From: Comamonas testosteroni
GTDB taxonomy: Bacteria > Pseudomonadota > Gammaproteobacteria > Burkholderiales > Burkholderiaceae_C
Reading direction: 5' to 3'
DNA length: 64,000 nucleotides
Assembly: GCA_008727115.1 (NCBI GenBank)
Contig: CP044131.1
Span: forward strand, 3,224,001-3,288,000
How positions within the stretch are numbered: position 1 is the first letter of the stretch; the number at the start of each line of letters is the position of its first letter. Below the pieces are notes generated by a model that was not told the DNA's origin, did not search any database, and saw nothing but the letters and a program-made list of their open reading frames with translations. A program made the translations under genes and the position numbers. Shown one piece after another: positions 52,383 to 62,319 of this stretch.

Positions 52383-53383
52383 GCGAGAGAGGCGATAGAG
52401 GCCAGCGCCGAATCCTGTGACGACTCTTGCGACGGCTCCAGCTCCTGGGCAAAGCAACGCTGGAAATACTCCGTCACGATGGCCCGCTCTGCGGGCTCAC
52501 ATTTATTGAGGAAGGACAGCTCGAACGCCAGCTTCAAGTCATTGAAGATGGAAAGGTTCTCGGCCCAGGTAATGACGGTTCTGGGAGACATCAGCAAAGA
52601 CAGGTCGCCCACCGCAAACCCTTTTCGCGTCAGCCCGGCCAAAGCCACCATGGCCTGCACCGTCTTGAGGCCCTCAGGGCTGGCCAGCTCCGGCACGCGG
52701 GCAACCACAATCGCCGCCTCCTCGTCCTCTGGCAAATAGTTCAGGCTGGTCACCAGATTCCAGCGATCAAGCTGCGCATGGTTGAGCTGCTGCGTGCCGT
52801 GATAGAGGCCGTTGAGATTGCCTTGGCCCAGCGTGTTCATGGTGGCAAACATGCGGAAATGCGGATGCGGCTGAATCACCCGCTTTTGATCGAGCATGGT
52901 GAAGCTGCCTTCACGCTCGAGCACACGCTGGATCACAAACATCACATCGGGGCGGCCGGCATCGTACTCATCAAAGACCATGGCGACGGGTCGCTGCAAT
53001 GCCCAGGGAAGAATTCCCTCCTGAAACTGCGTCACCTGTTTGCCATCCTTGAGCACGATGGTGTCCTTGCCGACCAGATCCATGCGGCTGACATGACCAT
53101 CGAGATTCACACGCACGCAAGGCCAGTTCAGCCGTGCGGCCACCTGCTCGATATGGGTGGACTTGCCTGTGCCGTGCAGCCCCTGAATGACAACGCGCCG
53201 GTTGTGCGCAAAACCGGCCAGGATGGCCAGTGTCACTCGTGGGTTCAATCGATATGCAGTGTCGATGGCCGGGACATGCTCCGTGCGCTCTGCAAAGGCC
53301 GGCACAAGCATTCCGGAGTCGATCCCAAAGACGTCGCGTACTTTCACAAGTTGGGGGGGCTGCAGCTGGTTCAGGTCAGTCAT
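52379..53383 (-). CDS. CobS-like MoxR-type AAA+ ATPase
   Basis: The 334-residue ATPase has Walker A GLHGTGKST (68-76), NLDGHVSRMDLVGKD, Walker B VAMVFDEYDAG (133-143), and FATMNTLGQGNLNGLYHGT with sensor 1. These are the hallmarks of CobS. It starts 8 bases inside the end of iclR and ends 4 bases inside cobT, so all three are translationally coupled. It is likely a chaperone ATPase that remodels a partner together with the VWA protein. A run of seven C at codons 9-11 (seven G on the plus strand) is a possible slippage site. Confidence 0.86.
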   Translation of the reverse strand: MTDLNQLQPPQLVKVRDVFGIDSGMLVPAFAERTEHVPAIDTAYRLNPRVTLAILAGFAHNRRVVIQGLHGTGKSTHIEQVAARLNWPCVRVNLDGHVSRMDLVGKDTIVLKDGKQVTQFQEGILPWALQRPVAMVFDEYDAGRPDVMFVIQRVLEREGSFTMLDQKRVIQPHPHFRMFATMNTLGQGNLNGLYHGTQQLNHAQLDRWNLVTSLNYLPEDEEAAIVVARVPELASPEGLKTVQAMVALAGLTRKGFAVGDLSLLMSPRTVITWAENLSIFNDLKLAFELSFLNKCEPAERAIVTEYFQRCFAQELEPSQESSQDSALASIASLA

Positions 53384-54200
53384 CGTCGGCTTCCGGTGGT
53401 ATTTCGTCGTTGATTCGGGCAATGGCAGCGGCCGCTGCCTGCAGCTTGGGGAGAAAGGACAAAGCCTTCTCCTTGGAAAAACGCATGATGGGAGCCTGCA
53501 CTGCCAGCCCCATATTGGAGTTGCCGCTGGGCGCGGGAACCAGCACTCCCAGGCACAGCAGACCAGGCAGGAATTCCTCGTTATCAAAGGCATAGCCCTG
53601 GGCCTTGACCTGATCGAGCTCCTGGTCCACCGCTTCAAAGCTTGTCAGGGTGTTGGCAGTGAAGGCCTCCAGCGGTACGTTGGCCAGCAGGCGACGACGC
53701 TGGGCGGGCGCCATCTGGCTCAAGAACAGCTTGCCGGTGGCAGAGCAATGCGCAGGAACGCGAGAGCCCGGGTGCAGATAAAAGCGCAGAGGCGCTGGTG
53801 TTTCCACCCGGTCCAGATACAAGACTTCGCTGCCTGAAAACGCCGTAATGTTGCAGCTCTCCCCTAAATCGTTGACCAGCTGCGTCAGCACCGCATGACG
53901 CGCGCCATGCGTCGTGTTGTTGAGCAGCACGTTTTCAGCCAGACGCATCAGGCGCTGGCCCGTGCTGTAGTGCCTCCCATTGCCATCTCTTTGCAGGATT
54001 CCGGCGCTTTCCAGCTGCGCCAGCATGCGGTGCATGGTGGGCTTGGGAAGCCCCAGTTCATCGACCAGGTTCTGCAAGGTAAACGGCACGCTCTTCTGGG
54101 CCACGGTCTCCAGCAACGCAAACAGTCGCAGGTTCGGCGTGTCTCCATCAAGGCGGGCTGTGCCTGTGTTTTCGCTGTGTTTCATATCTTGATCGATCAT
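53376..54200 (-). CDS. IclR-family transcriptional regulator
   Basis: The 274-residue regulator has an N-terminal winged helix (FTLQNLVDELGLPKPTMHRM, then GILQRDGNGRHYSTG) and a C-terminal IclR effector domain (VLYLDRVETPAPLRFYLHPG, SRVPAHCSATGKLFLS, FLPGLLCLGVLVPAPSG). It is divergent from xsc and the first gene of the cobS/cobT-like operon, so it probably controls both directions. I prefer ATG 54200 (MIDQDMKH), which has GGAA at a usual distance; 54212 (MELNM) is possible. The effector is unknown. Confidence 0.88.
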   Translation of the reverse strand: MIDQDMKHSENTGTARLDGDTPNLRLFALLETVAQKSVPFTLQNLVDELGLPKPTMHRMLAQLESAGILQRDGNGRHYSTGQRLMRLAENVLLNNTTHGARHAVLTQLVNDLGESCNITAFSGSEVLYLDRVETPAPLRFYLHPGSRVPAHCSATGKLFLSQMAPAQRRRLLANVPLEAFTANTLTSFEAVDQELDQVKAQGYAFDNEEFLPGLLCLGVLVPAPSGNSNMGLAVQAPIMRFSKEKALSFLPKLQAAAAAIARINDEIPPEADDD

Positions 54201-54202
54201 AT

Positions 54203-54215
54203 TAAGTTCCATTTT
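54203..54215. repeat. direct repeat TAAGTTCCATTTT, copy 1
   Basis: This 13-bp sequence overlaps the iclR start region and recurs exactly at 54307-54319 in the xsc leader. It is a candidate second regulator site. Confidence 0.6.
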
Positions 54216-54231
54216 TTTAGTCAATTTATTC

Positions 54232-54300
54232 CGAAAAAAGAAATTTGTTTGACACAAGATCCTAAAAATGTCTAAGATTGCATCGTGATTTCTTTTTTCG
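54232..54300. promoter_or_regulatory. paired inverted operator half-sites around the xsc promoter
   Basis: CGAAAAAAGAAAT (54232-54244) and ATTTCTTTTTTCG (54288-54300) are perfect inverted copies, 43 bases apart. One lies just upstream of the -35, the other over the expected transcription start. This suits looping or cooperative binding by IclR. Confidence 0.6.
54249..54278 (+). promoter_or_regulatory. sigma-70-type promoter of xsc
   Basis: A perfect TTGACA (54249-54254) is followed by TAAGAT (54273-54278) with 18-base spacing. The expected start at about 54285 leaves a roughly 50-base leader with AAAGGAG before the ATG at 54337. Confidence 0.65.
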
Positions 54301-54306
54301 AAACCA

Positions 54307-54319
54307 TAAGTTCCATTTT
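54307..54319. repeat. direct repeat TAAGTTCCATTTT, copy 2
   Basis: This is an exact copy of 54203-54215, located in the xsc leader just upstream of the ribosome site. Confidence 0.6.
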
Positions 54320-54336
54320 CAACAAAGGAGACAAAG

Positions 54337-56148
54337 ATGGCTGCAACAGATAATCGTAAGGTGGTCGAAGGCGTTCAGAAGATGACCCCCTCGGAAGCAT
54401 TCGTGGAAACCTGTGTTGCCAACGGCGTCAGCGAGATGTTCGGCATCATGGGCTCGGCCTTCATGGATGCCATGGATATTTTTGCCCCGGCTGGCATTCG
54501 CCTGATCCCCGTTGTCCACGAGCAAGGCGCGGCCCATATGGCCGACGGCTACGCCCGCGTTTCTGGTCGCCACGGCGTGGTCATCGGTCAGAACGGCCCC
54601 GGCATCAGCAACTGCGTGACCGGTATCGCCGCCGCTTTCTGGGCCCACAGCCCCGTGGTGATCGTCACCCCCGAAACCGGCACCATGGGCATGGGCCTGG
54701 GCGGCTTCCAGGAAGCCAATCAGCTGCCCATGTTCCAGGAGTTCACCAAGTACCAGGGCCATGTCTGCAATCCCAAGCGCATGGCCGAGTTCACGGGCCG
54801 CGTGTTTGACCGTGCCATGTCCGAGATGGGCCCAACCCAGCTGAACATTCCCCGTGACTATTTCTACGGCGAAATCGAGTGCGAGATCCCCAAGCCCATG
54901 CGCGTGGACCGCGGCCATGGTGGTGAAGCCAGCCTGCAAGCAGCAGTGGATCTGCTCAAGACCGCCAAGTTCCCCGTGATCCTGGCCGGTGGCGGCGTGG
55001 TCATGGGTGATGCCGTGGAAGAAGCCAAGCAACTGGCCGAGCGCCTGGGCGCACCCGTGGCCACCGGCTATCTGCGCAACGATGCCTTCCCCGCCAAGCA
55101 CCCTCTGTGGGCCGGCCCTCTGGGCTACCAGGGCTCCAAGGCTGCCATGAAGCTGATCGCCCAGGCCGACGTGGTGATTGCACTGGGCTCGCGCATGGGC
55201 CCCTTCGGCACCCTGCCCCAGCACGGCATGGACTACTGGCCCAAGACGGCCAAGATCATTCAGGTCGAAGCCGATCACACCAACCTGGGTCTGGTCAAGA
55301 AGATCTCCGTGGGCATCAACGGCGATGCCAAGGCCGTGGCCGCCGAGCTGGTCAAGCGCCTGGCCGATGTGAAGCTGGACTGCGATGCCACCAAGGCAGC
55401 ACGTGCAGACACCGTTGCCACGGAAAAAGCCGCATGGGAAAAAGAGCTGGACGAGTGGACGCACGAGCGCGACGCTTACAGCCTGGACATGATTGAAGAG
55501 GCCAAGAACGAGCGCACACCCACTGGCGGCACCTACCTGCACCCCCGCCAAGTGCTGCGCGAGCTGGAAAAAGCCATGCCCGCACGTGCCATGGTGTCCA
55601 CCGACATCGGCAACATCAACTCCGTGGCCAACAGCTACCTGCGCTTTGACGAGCCACGCAGCTTCTTCGCTCCCATGAGCTTCGGCAACTGCGGCTACGC
55701 CCTGCCCACCATCATCGGTGCCAAGTGCGCGGCTCCCGACCGTCCCGCCATTGCCTACGCCGGTGATGGCGCCTGGGGCATGAGCATGATGGAAATCATG
55801 ACCGCCGTGCGTCACGACATCCCCGTGACCGCCGTGGTGTTCCACAACCGCCAGTGGGGTGCGGAAAAGAAGAACCAGGTGGACTTCTACAACCGCCGCT
55901 TTGTGGCGGGCGAGCTGGAGAGCGAAAGCTTCTCCGACATTGCCAAGGCCATGGGCGCCGAAGGCATCGTGGTGGACAACATTGAAGACGTCGGCCCCGC
56001 CCTGCAAAAAGCCATCGACATGCAGATGAAGGAAGGCAAGACCTGCGTGATCGAGATCATGTGCACGCGTGAGCTGGGCGACCCCTTCCGTCGCGACGCT
56101 CTGTCCAAGCCTGTGCGTTTCCTGGAAAAGTACAAAGACTACGTCTGA
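54337..56148 (+). CDS. xsc: sulfoacetaldehyde acetyltransferase
   Basis: The 603-residue ThDP enzyme converts sulfoacetaldehyde plus phosphate to acetyl phosphate plus sulfite, the desulfonating step in C2-sulfonate breakdown. The N-terminal MTPSEAFVETCVANGVSEMF, MGSAFMDAMDIFAPAGIR and HEQGAAHMADGYARVSG (catalytic Glu) are typical of Xsc. The ThDP-binding region has YAGDGAWGMSMMEIMTAVRH and VVFHNRQWGAEKKNQVDFY. Length matches Xsc (about 590-600). Followed by pta and an exporter gene, this is a canonical sulfonate dissimilation module. A strong promoter and AAAGGAG suggest high inducible expression. Confidence 0.95.
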   Translation: MAATDNRKVVEGVQKMTPSEAFVETCVANGVSEMFGIMGSAFMDAMDIFAPAGIRLIPVVHEQGAAHMADGYARVSGRHGVVIGQNGPGISNCVTGIAAAFWAHSPVVIVTPETGTMGMGLGGFQEANQLPMFQEFTKYQGHVCNPKRMAEFTGRVFDRAMSEMGPTQLNIPRDYFYGEIECEIPKPMRVDRGHGGEASLQAAVDLLKTAKFPVILAGGGVVMGDAVEEAKQLAERLGAPVATGYLRNDAFPAKHPLWAGPLGYQGSKAAMKLIAQADVVIALGSRMGPFGTLPQHGMDYWPKTAKIIQVEADHTNLGLVKKISVGINGDAKAVAAELVKRLADVKLDCDATKAARADTVATEKAAWEKELDEWTHERDAYSLDMIEEAKNERTPTGGTYLHPRQVLRELEKAMPARAMVSTDIGNINSVANSYLRFDEPRSFFAPMSFGNCGYALPTIIGAKCAAPDRPAIAYAGDGAWGMSMMEIMTAVRHDIPVTAVVFHNRQWGAEKKNQVDFYNRRFVAGELESESFSDIAKAMGAEGIVVDNIEDVGPALQKAIDMQMKEGKTCVIEIMCTRELGDPFRRDALSKPVRFLEKYKDYV

Positions 56149-56160
56149 CCTTCCCTATCA

Positions 56161-56193
56161 ACCCCGCGGTTTCAAAACCCGCGGGGTTTTTTC
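56161..56193 (+). terminator. intrinsic terminator between xsc and pta
   Basis: ACCCCGCGG pairs with CCGCGGGGT, followed by TTTTTT. It probably makes xsc mRNA much more abundant than the distal pta and exporter messages. Confidence 0.85.
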
Positions 56194-56214
56194 GGACCCT
56201 CGACAGGAGCACCC

Positions 56215-57186
56215 ATGGCACTCGTCACTCTTCCCGACGTCACCACCGCCCCACAAAGCGCCACCCCACACCGCCCGCACCTGGATCGCCTGCTGGAAAA
56301 AGCACGTGCTCAAGGCCCCATCTGTGTCGCAGTTGCCTATCCGTGCGATGCCAGTGCCTTGCAAGCCGCAGTGCAAGCCGCAGAGGCCGGGCTGATCCAG
56401 CCTTTGCTGGTCGGACCACGAGAGCGTATCGAAGCCGCCGCTCAAGCAGCCGGACTCGACCTCTCCCATACCCAGATTCACCACACTGCCGACGATGCAC
56501 GTCTGGCAGCCTCTCAGGCCGCCGCCCTGTGCAGAGACGGCCAGGCCAAGGCCTTGATGAAAGGCAGCCTGCACAGCGATGACCTGCTGGCAGCAGCTGT
56601 GGCCCGAGACGCAGGACTTCGCACGGACCGCCGCGCCAGCCATGTCTTTGTCATGGACGTTCCTGCCTATAACCGCCCCCTGCTGATGACCGACTGTGTC
56701 GTCAATATCTTTCCGACTCTGCTCGACAAACGCGACATTGCGCAGAACGCCGTCAATCTCGCCCATTCGATCGGCATCGCCCAGCCCCGTGTCGCGATTC
56801 TGTCTGCCGTAGAGACCGTCAACCCCGCCATTCCCGGCACGGTCGATGCAGCAGCCCTGTGCAAAATGGCCGACCGCGGCCAAATCACCGGCGGCATTTT
56901 CGACGGCCCGCTTGCCTACGACAACGCTATCTCCCTGACCTCTGCCACCAACAAAGGCATCGTCTCCGAGGTCGCAGGCAACCCCGATGTGCTGCTGGTC
57001 CCCAGCCTTGAAGCGGGCAACATGATCTACAAGCAGCTGGTCTACATGGCCAACGCGGAGTGCGCCGGTCTGGTACTTGGCATGCGCGTTCCCATCGTGC
57101 TGACCAGCCGCTCGGACTCCATCGCCAGCCGCATTGCCTCCTGCGCCCTGGCCGTTCTCGCCAGCAAGGCCAAGGAGCAGACATGA
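56215..57186 (+). CDS. pta: phosphate acetyltransferase
   Basis: The 323-residue short-form Pta transfers the acetyl group from acetyl phosphate to CoA, consuming the Xsc product. Blocks include VAVAYPCDASALQAAVQAA, QAKALMKGSLHSDDLLAAAV, FVMDVPAYNRPLLMTDCVVN, GGIFDGPLAYDNAIS and the final LEAGNMIYKQLVYMANAECA. The N-terminal DRTGG extension of E. coli Pta is absent, as usual in sulfonate clusters. It lies 66 bp after xsc beyond a terminator and overlaps the exporter gene by 4 bases. Confidence 0.92.
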   Translation: MALVTLPDVTTAPQSATPHRPHLDRLLEKARAQGPICVAVAYPCDASALQAAVQAAEAGLIQPLLVGPRERIEAAAQAAGLDLSHTQIHHTADDARLAASQAAALCRDGQAKALMKGSLHSDDLLAAAVARDAGLRTDRRASHVFVMDVPAYNRPLLMTDCVVNIFPTLLDKRDIAQNAVNLAHSIGIAQPRVAILSAVETVNPAIPGTVDAAALCKMADRGQITGGIFDGPLAYDNAISLTSATNKGIVSEVAGNPDVLLVPSLEAGNMIYKQLVYMANAECAGLVLGMRVPIVLTSRSDSIASRIASCALAVLASKAKEQT

Positions 57187-58226
57187 GTCCGGCCAGCGCT
57201 CCCCTGACCCCGCCCACGCCTCTTTCCAAGAGGATTCCAAGCCTGGGCCTGCTGCCCGGCATCGCACTCTCGGGCGTGATTGCATTGGCAGCCACGTTTG
57301 TCTCGACCCTGCACGGTGGCCCTCAGCTGCTGTATGCACTGTTCTTTGGCGTCGCTTTCCACTTCCTGAGCCAGGATGCCAAAACCAAACCCGGCATCGA
57401 GTTCTGTGCACGAGGCGTGCTACGTCTTGGCGTGGGTCTGCTCGGTGCGCGCATTACCGCCACCCAGATTGCAGGCCTGGGCTTGAGCACTGCGCTGATC
57501 GTCATCGCGGCTGTCGTGACCACCATTCTGTGTGGCTCATTGCTGGGTCGACGCCTTGGCATGACCCGCCCGCAAGGCGTGTTGTCTGGCGGAGCCGTTG
57601 CCATTTGCGGAGCATCTGCAGCCCTGGCCATCTCTGCTGTCCTGCCCCGCGACAAGAACAGCGATCGCTTCACCCTCATGGTTGTCGTGACGGTGACCGT
57701 GCTCTCCACCGTTGCCATGGTTCTCTACCCGCTGATTGCCCGGCTTCTAAACTTGCCGCCAGACATGGCTGGCCTTTTCATCGGCGGCAGCATTCACGAT
57801 GTGGCCCAGGTGGTAGGTGCTGGCTACACCATCGATCAGGCCACAGGAGATTACGCCACCATCGTGAAGCTGTTCCGTATCTCCATGCTGGCAGTCGTCG
57901 TCGTTGTGGTCTCTGCAATCTTCAAGCAGCAGCGCGAAGCAGCCACCGAACAGAGCTCGGGCAAGAAGCCGCCCTTGGTTCCCTGGTTTCTCTGGGTCTT
58001 TGTCGCCCTGGTCTGCATCAACTCGCTGGGCTGGGTGCCAAGCACCTTGCAATTGCAGTTGACCGACCTGTCCAAGCATTGCCTGGTTCTGGCCATCGCC
58101 GCACTGGGCATGAAGACCTCGTTCACACAACTGGCACAAGCCGGCTGGCGCCCCTTTGTTCTGCTGCTGGTCGAGACCGTCTGGATGGCTGCATTCGTCC
58201 TGCTCGCCATCACGCTCACGCCCTGA
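57183..58226 (+). CDS. UPF0324/YeiH-family putative sulfite or sulfate exporter (TauZ-like)
   Basis: The 347-residue membrane protein has about ten hydrophobic segments. Family blocks are GIEFCARGVLRLGVGLLGAR, SGGAVAICGASAALAISAVL and FIGGSIHDVAQVVGAGY. UPF0324 proteins named TauZ/SuyZ accompany xsc in several sulfonate degraders and are proposed to export the sulfite or sulfate released. The ATGA overlap with pta supports that role here. Export activity is inferred from context, not shown by sequence. Confidence 0.85.
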   Translation: MSPASAPLTPPTPLSKRIPSLGLLPGIALSGVIALAATFVSTLHGGPQLLYALFFGVAFHFLSQDAKTKPGIEFCARGVLRLGVGLLGARITATQIAGLGLSTALIVIAAVVTTILCGSLLGRRLGMTRPQGVLSGGAVAICGASAALAISAVLPRDKNSDRFTLMVVVTVTVLSTVAMVLYPLIARLLNLPPDMAGLFIGGSIHDVAQVVGAGYTIDQATGDYATIVKLFRISMLAVVVVVVSAIFKQQREAATEQSSGKKPPLVPWFLWVFVALVCINSLGWVPSTLQLQLTDLSKHCLVLAIAALGMKTSFTQLAQAGWRPFVLLLVETVWMAAFVLLAITLTP

Positions 58227-58237
58227 TCATTCCAAGC

Positions 58238-58283
58238 AAGAAAAAAGGCCCTAGAGTATTTCTACTCTAGGGCCTTTTTTCTT
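58238..58283. terminator. strong bidirectional terminator after the exporter gene
   Basis: AAGAAAAAAGGCCCTAGAGT pairs with its inverse around a short loop, with T runs both ways. Its core CCCTAGAG-N-ATTTCT resembles the next hairpin. Confidence 0.9.
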
Positions 58284-58301
58284 GATCGGGGACTGAAATA
58301 C

Positions 58302-58335
58302 AAAAGCCCTAGAGCATTTCTACTCTAGGGCTTGT
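58302..58335 (-). terminator. terminator of tRNA-Arg copy 3
   Basis: AAAGCCCTAGAG-CATTTCTA-CTCTAGGGCTT lies just past the tRNA 3' end on the minus strand. Its sequence is unrelated to the terminators of copies 1 and 2. Confidence 0.82.
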
Positions 58336-58338
58336 ATT

Positions 58339-58415
58339 TGGTGCGGCTGGCAGGAATCGAACCCACGACCCCTTGGTTCGTAGCCAAGTACTCTATCCAG
58401 CTGAGCTACAGCCGC
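58339..58415 (-). tRNA. tRNA-Arg (ACG), copy 3
   Basis: This 77-nt tRNA is identical in body to the copies at 40408 and 40626, with the CTACGAA anticodon loop and encoded CCA. Confidence 0.96.
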
Positions 58416-58425
58416 ATTCCAACAA

Positions 58426-58516
<91 letters not shown>

Positions 58517-58549
58517 TGTGTGTCGAAGCTGAAATTATAGCCTAAAAAA

Positions 58550-60045
<1,496 letters not shown>

Positions 60046-60049
60046 ATGC

Positions 60050-61039
60050 TTAGTGTCCGGTCTCCGGAGCCTTGCGCACTTCGATTTCCAGCCCGGTCGC
60101 CGCGTCGATCTTGAGCCCCTTGGGCAACGGGAACTTGATGGTTTCCTCGATCCCGTCCATCTTGCGCACAGCCACCGCACCCAGCTGCTTGACGCGATCG
60201 ATGACCTCCTCGACCAGCACCTCAGGCGCCGAGGCGCCCGCCGTCAGGCCCACGCGAGCGGTATTGGCAAACCACTCTTCCTTGAGCTCTGAGGCGTTGT
60301 CCACCATATAGGCGGGCGTGCCCAGACGGGCTGCCAGCTCGCGCAGGCGGTTGCTGTTGGAGCTGGTGGGGCTGCCGACGACGATGACGACATCCACCTG
60401 CGGTGCCAGCACCTTCACGGCGTCCTGGCGGTTTTGCGTGGCGTAGCAGATGTCCTGCTGCTTGGGCTCGCGCACCTGTGGAAAGCGGGCCTTGATCGCA
60501 GCCTTGATGCCGGCGGCATCATCAACGGACAAAGTGGTCTGCGTCACCACAGCCAGCTTTTCCGTCTGGCGCGGCGCCACCTTGGCCACATCGTCCTCGT
60601 CTTCGACCAGGTGAATGCCTTCGGAGAGCTGGCCCATGGTGCCTTCGACTTCCGGGTGGCCCTTGTGGCCGATCATCAAGAATTCGTAGCCTTCCTTGGC
60701 CAGCTTCGCGACCTCTACGTGCACCTTGGTCACCAACGGGCAGGTGGCGTCGAAGATGGAAAAACCGCGGCGCTCGGCCTCTTGCTGCACGGCCTTGGAG
60801 ACACCATGCGCCGAAAAAATCAGCGTGGCGCCGGGCGGCACATCGTCCAGCTCTTCAATGAAGATAGCGCCCTTGGCCTTGAGATCGTTGACCACAAAAG
60901 TGTTGTGCACGATCTCGTGGCGCACATAGATGGGCGCGCCGAACTTGGCCAATGCACGCTCGACGATCTCGATGGCCCGGTCAACACCGGCGCAAAAGCC
61001 GCGTGGCTCGGCCAGCAGAACTTCCTTGGCGCCCAGCAC
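60050..61039 (-). CDS. ispH: 4-hydroxy-3-methylbut-2-enyl diphosphate reductase
   Basis: The 329-residue iron-sulfur enzyme makes IPP and DMAPP in the last step of the MEP isoprenoid pathway. The three cluster cysteines are in [24 protein letters not shown] and [24 protein letters not shown] and [13 protein letters not shown] complete the fold. The start at 61039 lies 1 bp after the fkpB stop, the conserved fkpB-ispH order of many proteobacteria. Confidence 0.95.
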   Translation of the reverse strand: MLGAKEVLLAEPRGFCAGVDRAIEIVERALAKFGAPIYVRHEIVHNTFVVNDLKAKGAIFIEELDDVPPGATLIFSAHGVSKAVQQEAERRGFSIFDATCPLVTKVHVEVAKLAKEGYEFLMIGHKGHPEVEGTMGQLSEGIHLVEDEDDVAKVAPRQTEKLAVVTQTTLSVDDAAGIKAAIKARFPQVREPKQQDICYATQNRQDAVKVLAPQVDVVIVVGSPTSSNSNRLRELAARLGTPAYMVDNASELKEEWFANTARVGLTAGASAPEVLVEEVIDRVKQLGAVAVRKMDGIEETIKFPLPKGLKIDAATGLEIEVRKAPETGH

Positions 61040-61040
61040 G

Positions 61041-61523
61041 TCAGAGCACTCCGATCAGCTTGACTTCAAAGGTCACGGGCTGGCTTGCCAGCGGGTGATT
61101 GAAGTCGAACAGTACGGCTCCGTCCTCGCGCACCTGCACTACGGCACCGGCGTAGCTGCCCAGCCCGTCGGGCGTGGGGAACTGCACCACATCGCCTGCG
61201 GTGTACTGCTCATGCGGGTCGCCCAGCTCGTTCATGAGCTTGCGTGCCACCCACTGCATCATGTCGGGGTTGCGCTCGCCAAAAGCCTCGCCAGCGGGCA
61301 GCTCAAACGTCGTATGCGTGCCTTCAACCAGGCCGATCAGCTTGTCTTCCATGGCGGGAGACAGCTCGCCCGCGCCCAGCGACAGCGTCGCCGGTTTCTC
61401 GTTGAAGGTATTGATCACATCGCCTGCAGGGCCCGCCAGGCGGTAATGCAGCGTGAGAAAAGAGCCAGCCTGCACGACGGGCAAATCCGTGGCGGCGGCG
61501 GAGGGGGTTGCGCTTGTGGTCAT
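61041..61523 (-). CDS. fkpB: FKBP-type peptidyl-prolyl isomerase (FkpB/SlpA-like)
   Basis: The 160-residue SlyD/FkpB-group isomerase has [30 protein letters not shown] and [14 protein letters not shown], followed by the inserted chaperone flap ([20 protein letters not shown]) and [20 protein letters not shown]. It lacks the His-rich metal tail of SlyD, which supports FkpB. It is tightly coupled to ispH. The start at 61523 (MTTSATPS) is chosen; the longer frame runs across the promoter region shared with radC. Confidence 0.9.
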   Translation of the reverse strand: MTTSATPSAAATDLPVVQAGSFLTLHYRLAGPAGDVINTFNEKPATLSLGAGELSPAMEDKLIGLVEGTHTTFELPAGEAFGERNPDMMQWVARKLMNELGDPHEQYTAGDVVQFPTPDGLGSYAGAVVQVREDGAVLFDFNHPLASQPVTFEVKLIGVL

Positions 61524-61626
61524 GAAAGTCCCGATAAACTGGCCTGCATTGTAGAAAATCCCCCATGCCCCCGCGCCTTGTGCTGCAGTTTGCAGCGCGA
61601 ATGCAGGGCCACTTGACTCAAAGCTG

Positions 61627-62319
61627 ATGCCCATCAAAGACCTGCCACTCGATGCCCAGCCGCGCGAAAAACTAGCGCAGCGGGGGGCGGCTGCGCTCTC
61701 GGATGCCGAGCTGCTGGCCATCATCTTGCGTACCGGCATGGCCGGAAAGTCTGTATTGCAGATGGCGCAAGAGCTGCTGGAACTGCCCGGCACGGGCACC
61801 GGAGCCCATGGGCTGGCCGGTCTGCTGGCCGCTGACTACAAGGCGCTTGCCTCCGTCAAAGGCCTGGGCCCCGCCAAGCGCGCCGAGCTGATGGCGGTGC
61901 TGGAGCTGGCCCGCCGCGCCATGGCGCAGCAGCTGCGTGAGCGGGAAGTTTTTTCCTCCCCCGAAGCCGTCAAACACTATGTGCAGCTGCATTTGGCCTC
62001 CAAGAGCCATGAAGTGTTCGGCGTGCTGTTTCTGGACAGTCAAAACCGCTTGCTGGCTTTGGAAGAAATGTTTCGCGGTACCTTGACACAAACCTCTGTT
62101 TACCCACGCGAGGTCGTTCTGCGCGCCCTGCACCACCAGGCCAGCGCCGTCATCCTGGCCCACAACCACCCCAGCGGCAGCGTGCAGCCCAGTCATGCCG
62201 ACAAGGCACTGACCAGCACGCTCAAGGCCGCACTGGCGCTGCTGGATGTGCGTGTGCTGGACCACATCATTGTCGGCCCAGGCGCGGCCTGCTCCATGGC
62301 CGAGGAGGGCTTGCTGTGA
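61627..62319 (+). CDS. radC: RadC/JAB-domain protein
   Basis: The 230-residue RadC-family protein has a helix-hairpin-helix region ([20 protein letters not shown]) and a metalloprotease-like JAB domain with [18 protein letters not shown] and the final LDHIIVGPG. The role of RadC proteins in repair is unproven. The start at 61627 ([16 protein letters not shown]) matches the family. Its stop overlaps a GTG start of the Smr gene (GTGA), so the two are coupled. It is divergent from fkpB. Confidence 0.92.
   Translation: MPIKDLPLDAQPREKLAQRGAAALSDAELLAIILRTGMAGKSVLQMAQELLELPGTGTGAHGLAGLLAADYKALASVKGLGPAKRAELMAVLELARRAMAQQLREREVFSSPEAVKHYVQLHLASKSHEVFGVLFLDSQNRLLALEEMFRGTLTQTSVYPREVVLRALHHQASAVILAHNHPSGSVQPSHADKALTSTLKAALALLDVRVLDHIIVGPGAACSMAEEGLL

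Noticed and set aside
54319-56007. 562-codon minus-strand open frame
   Set aside because: Antisense shadow of xsc; composition is His/Gly-rich with no recognisable motif.
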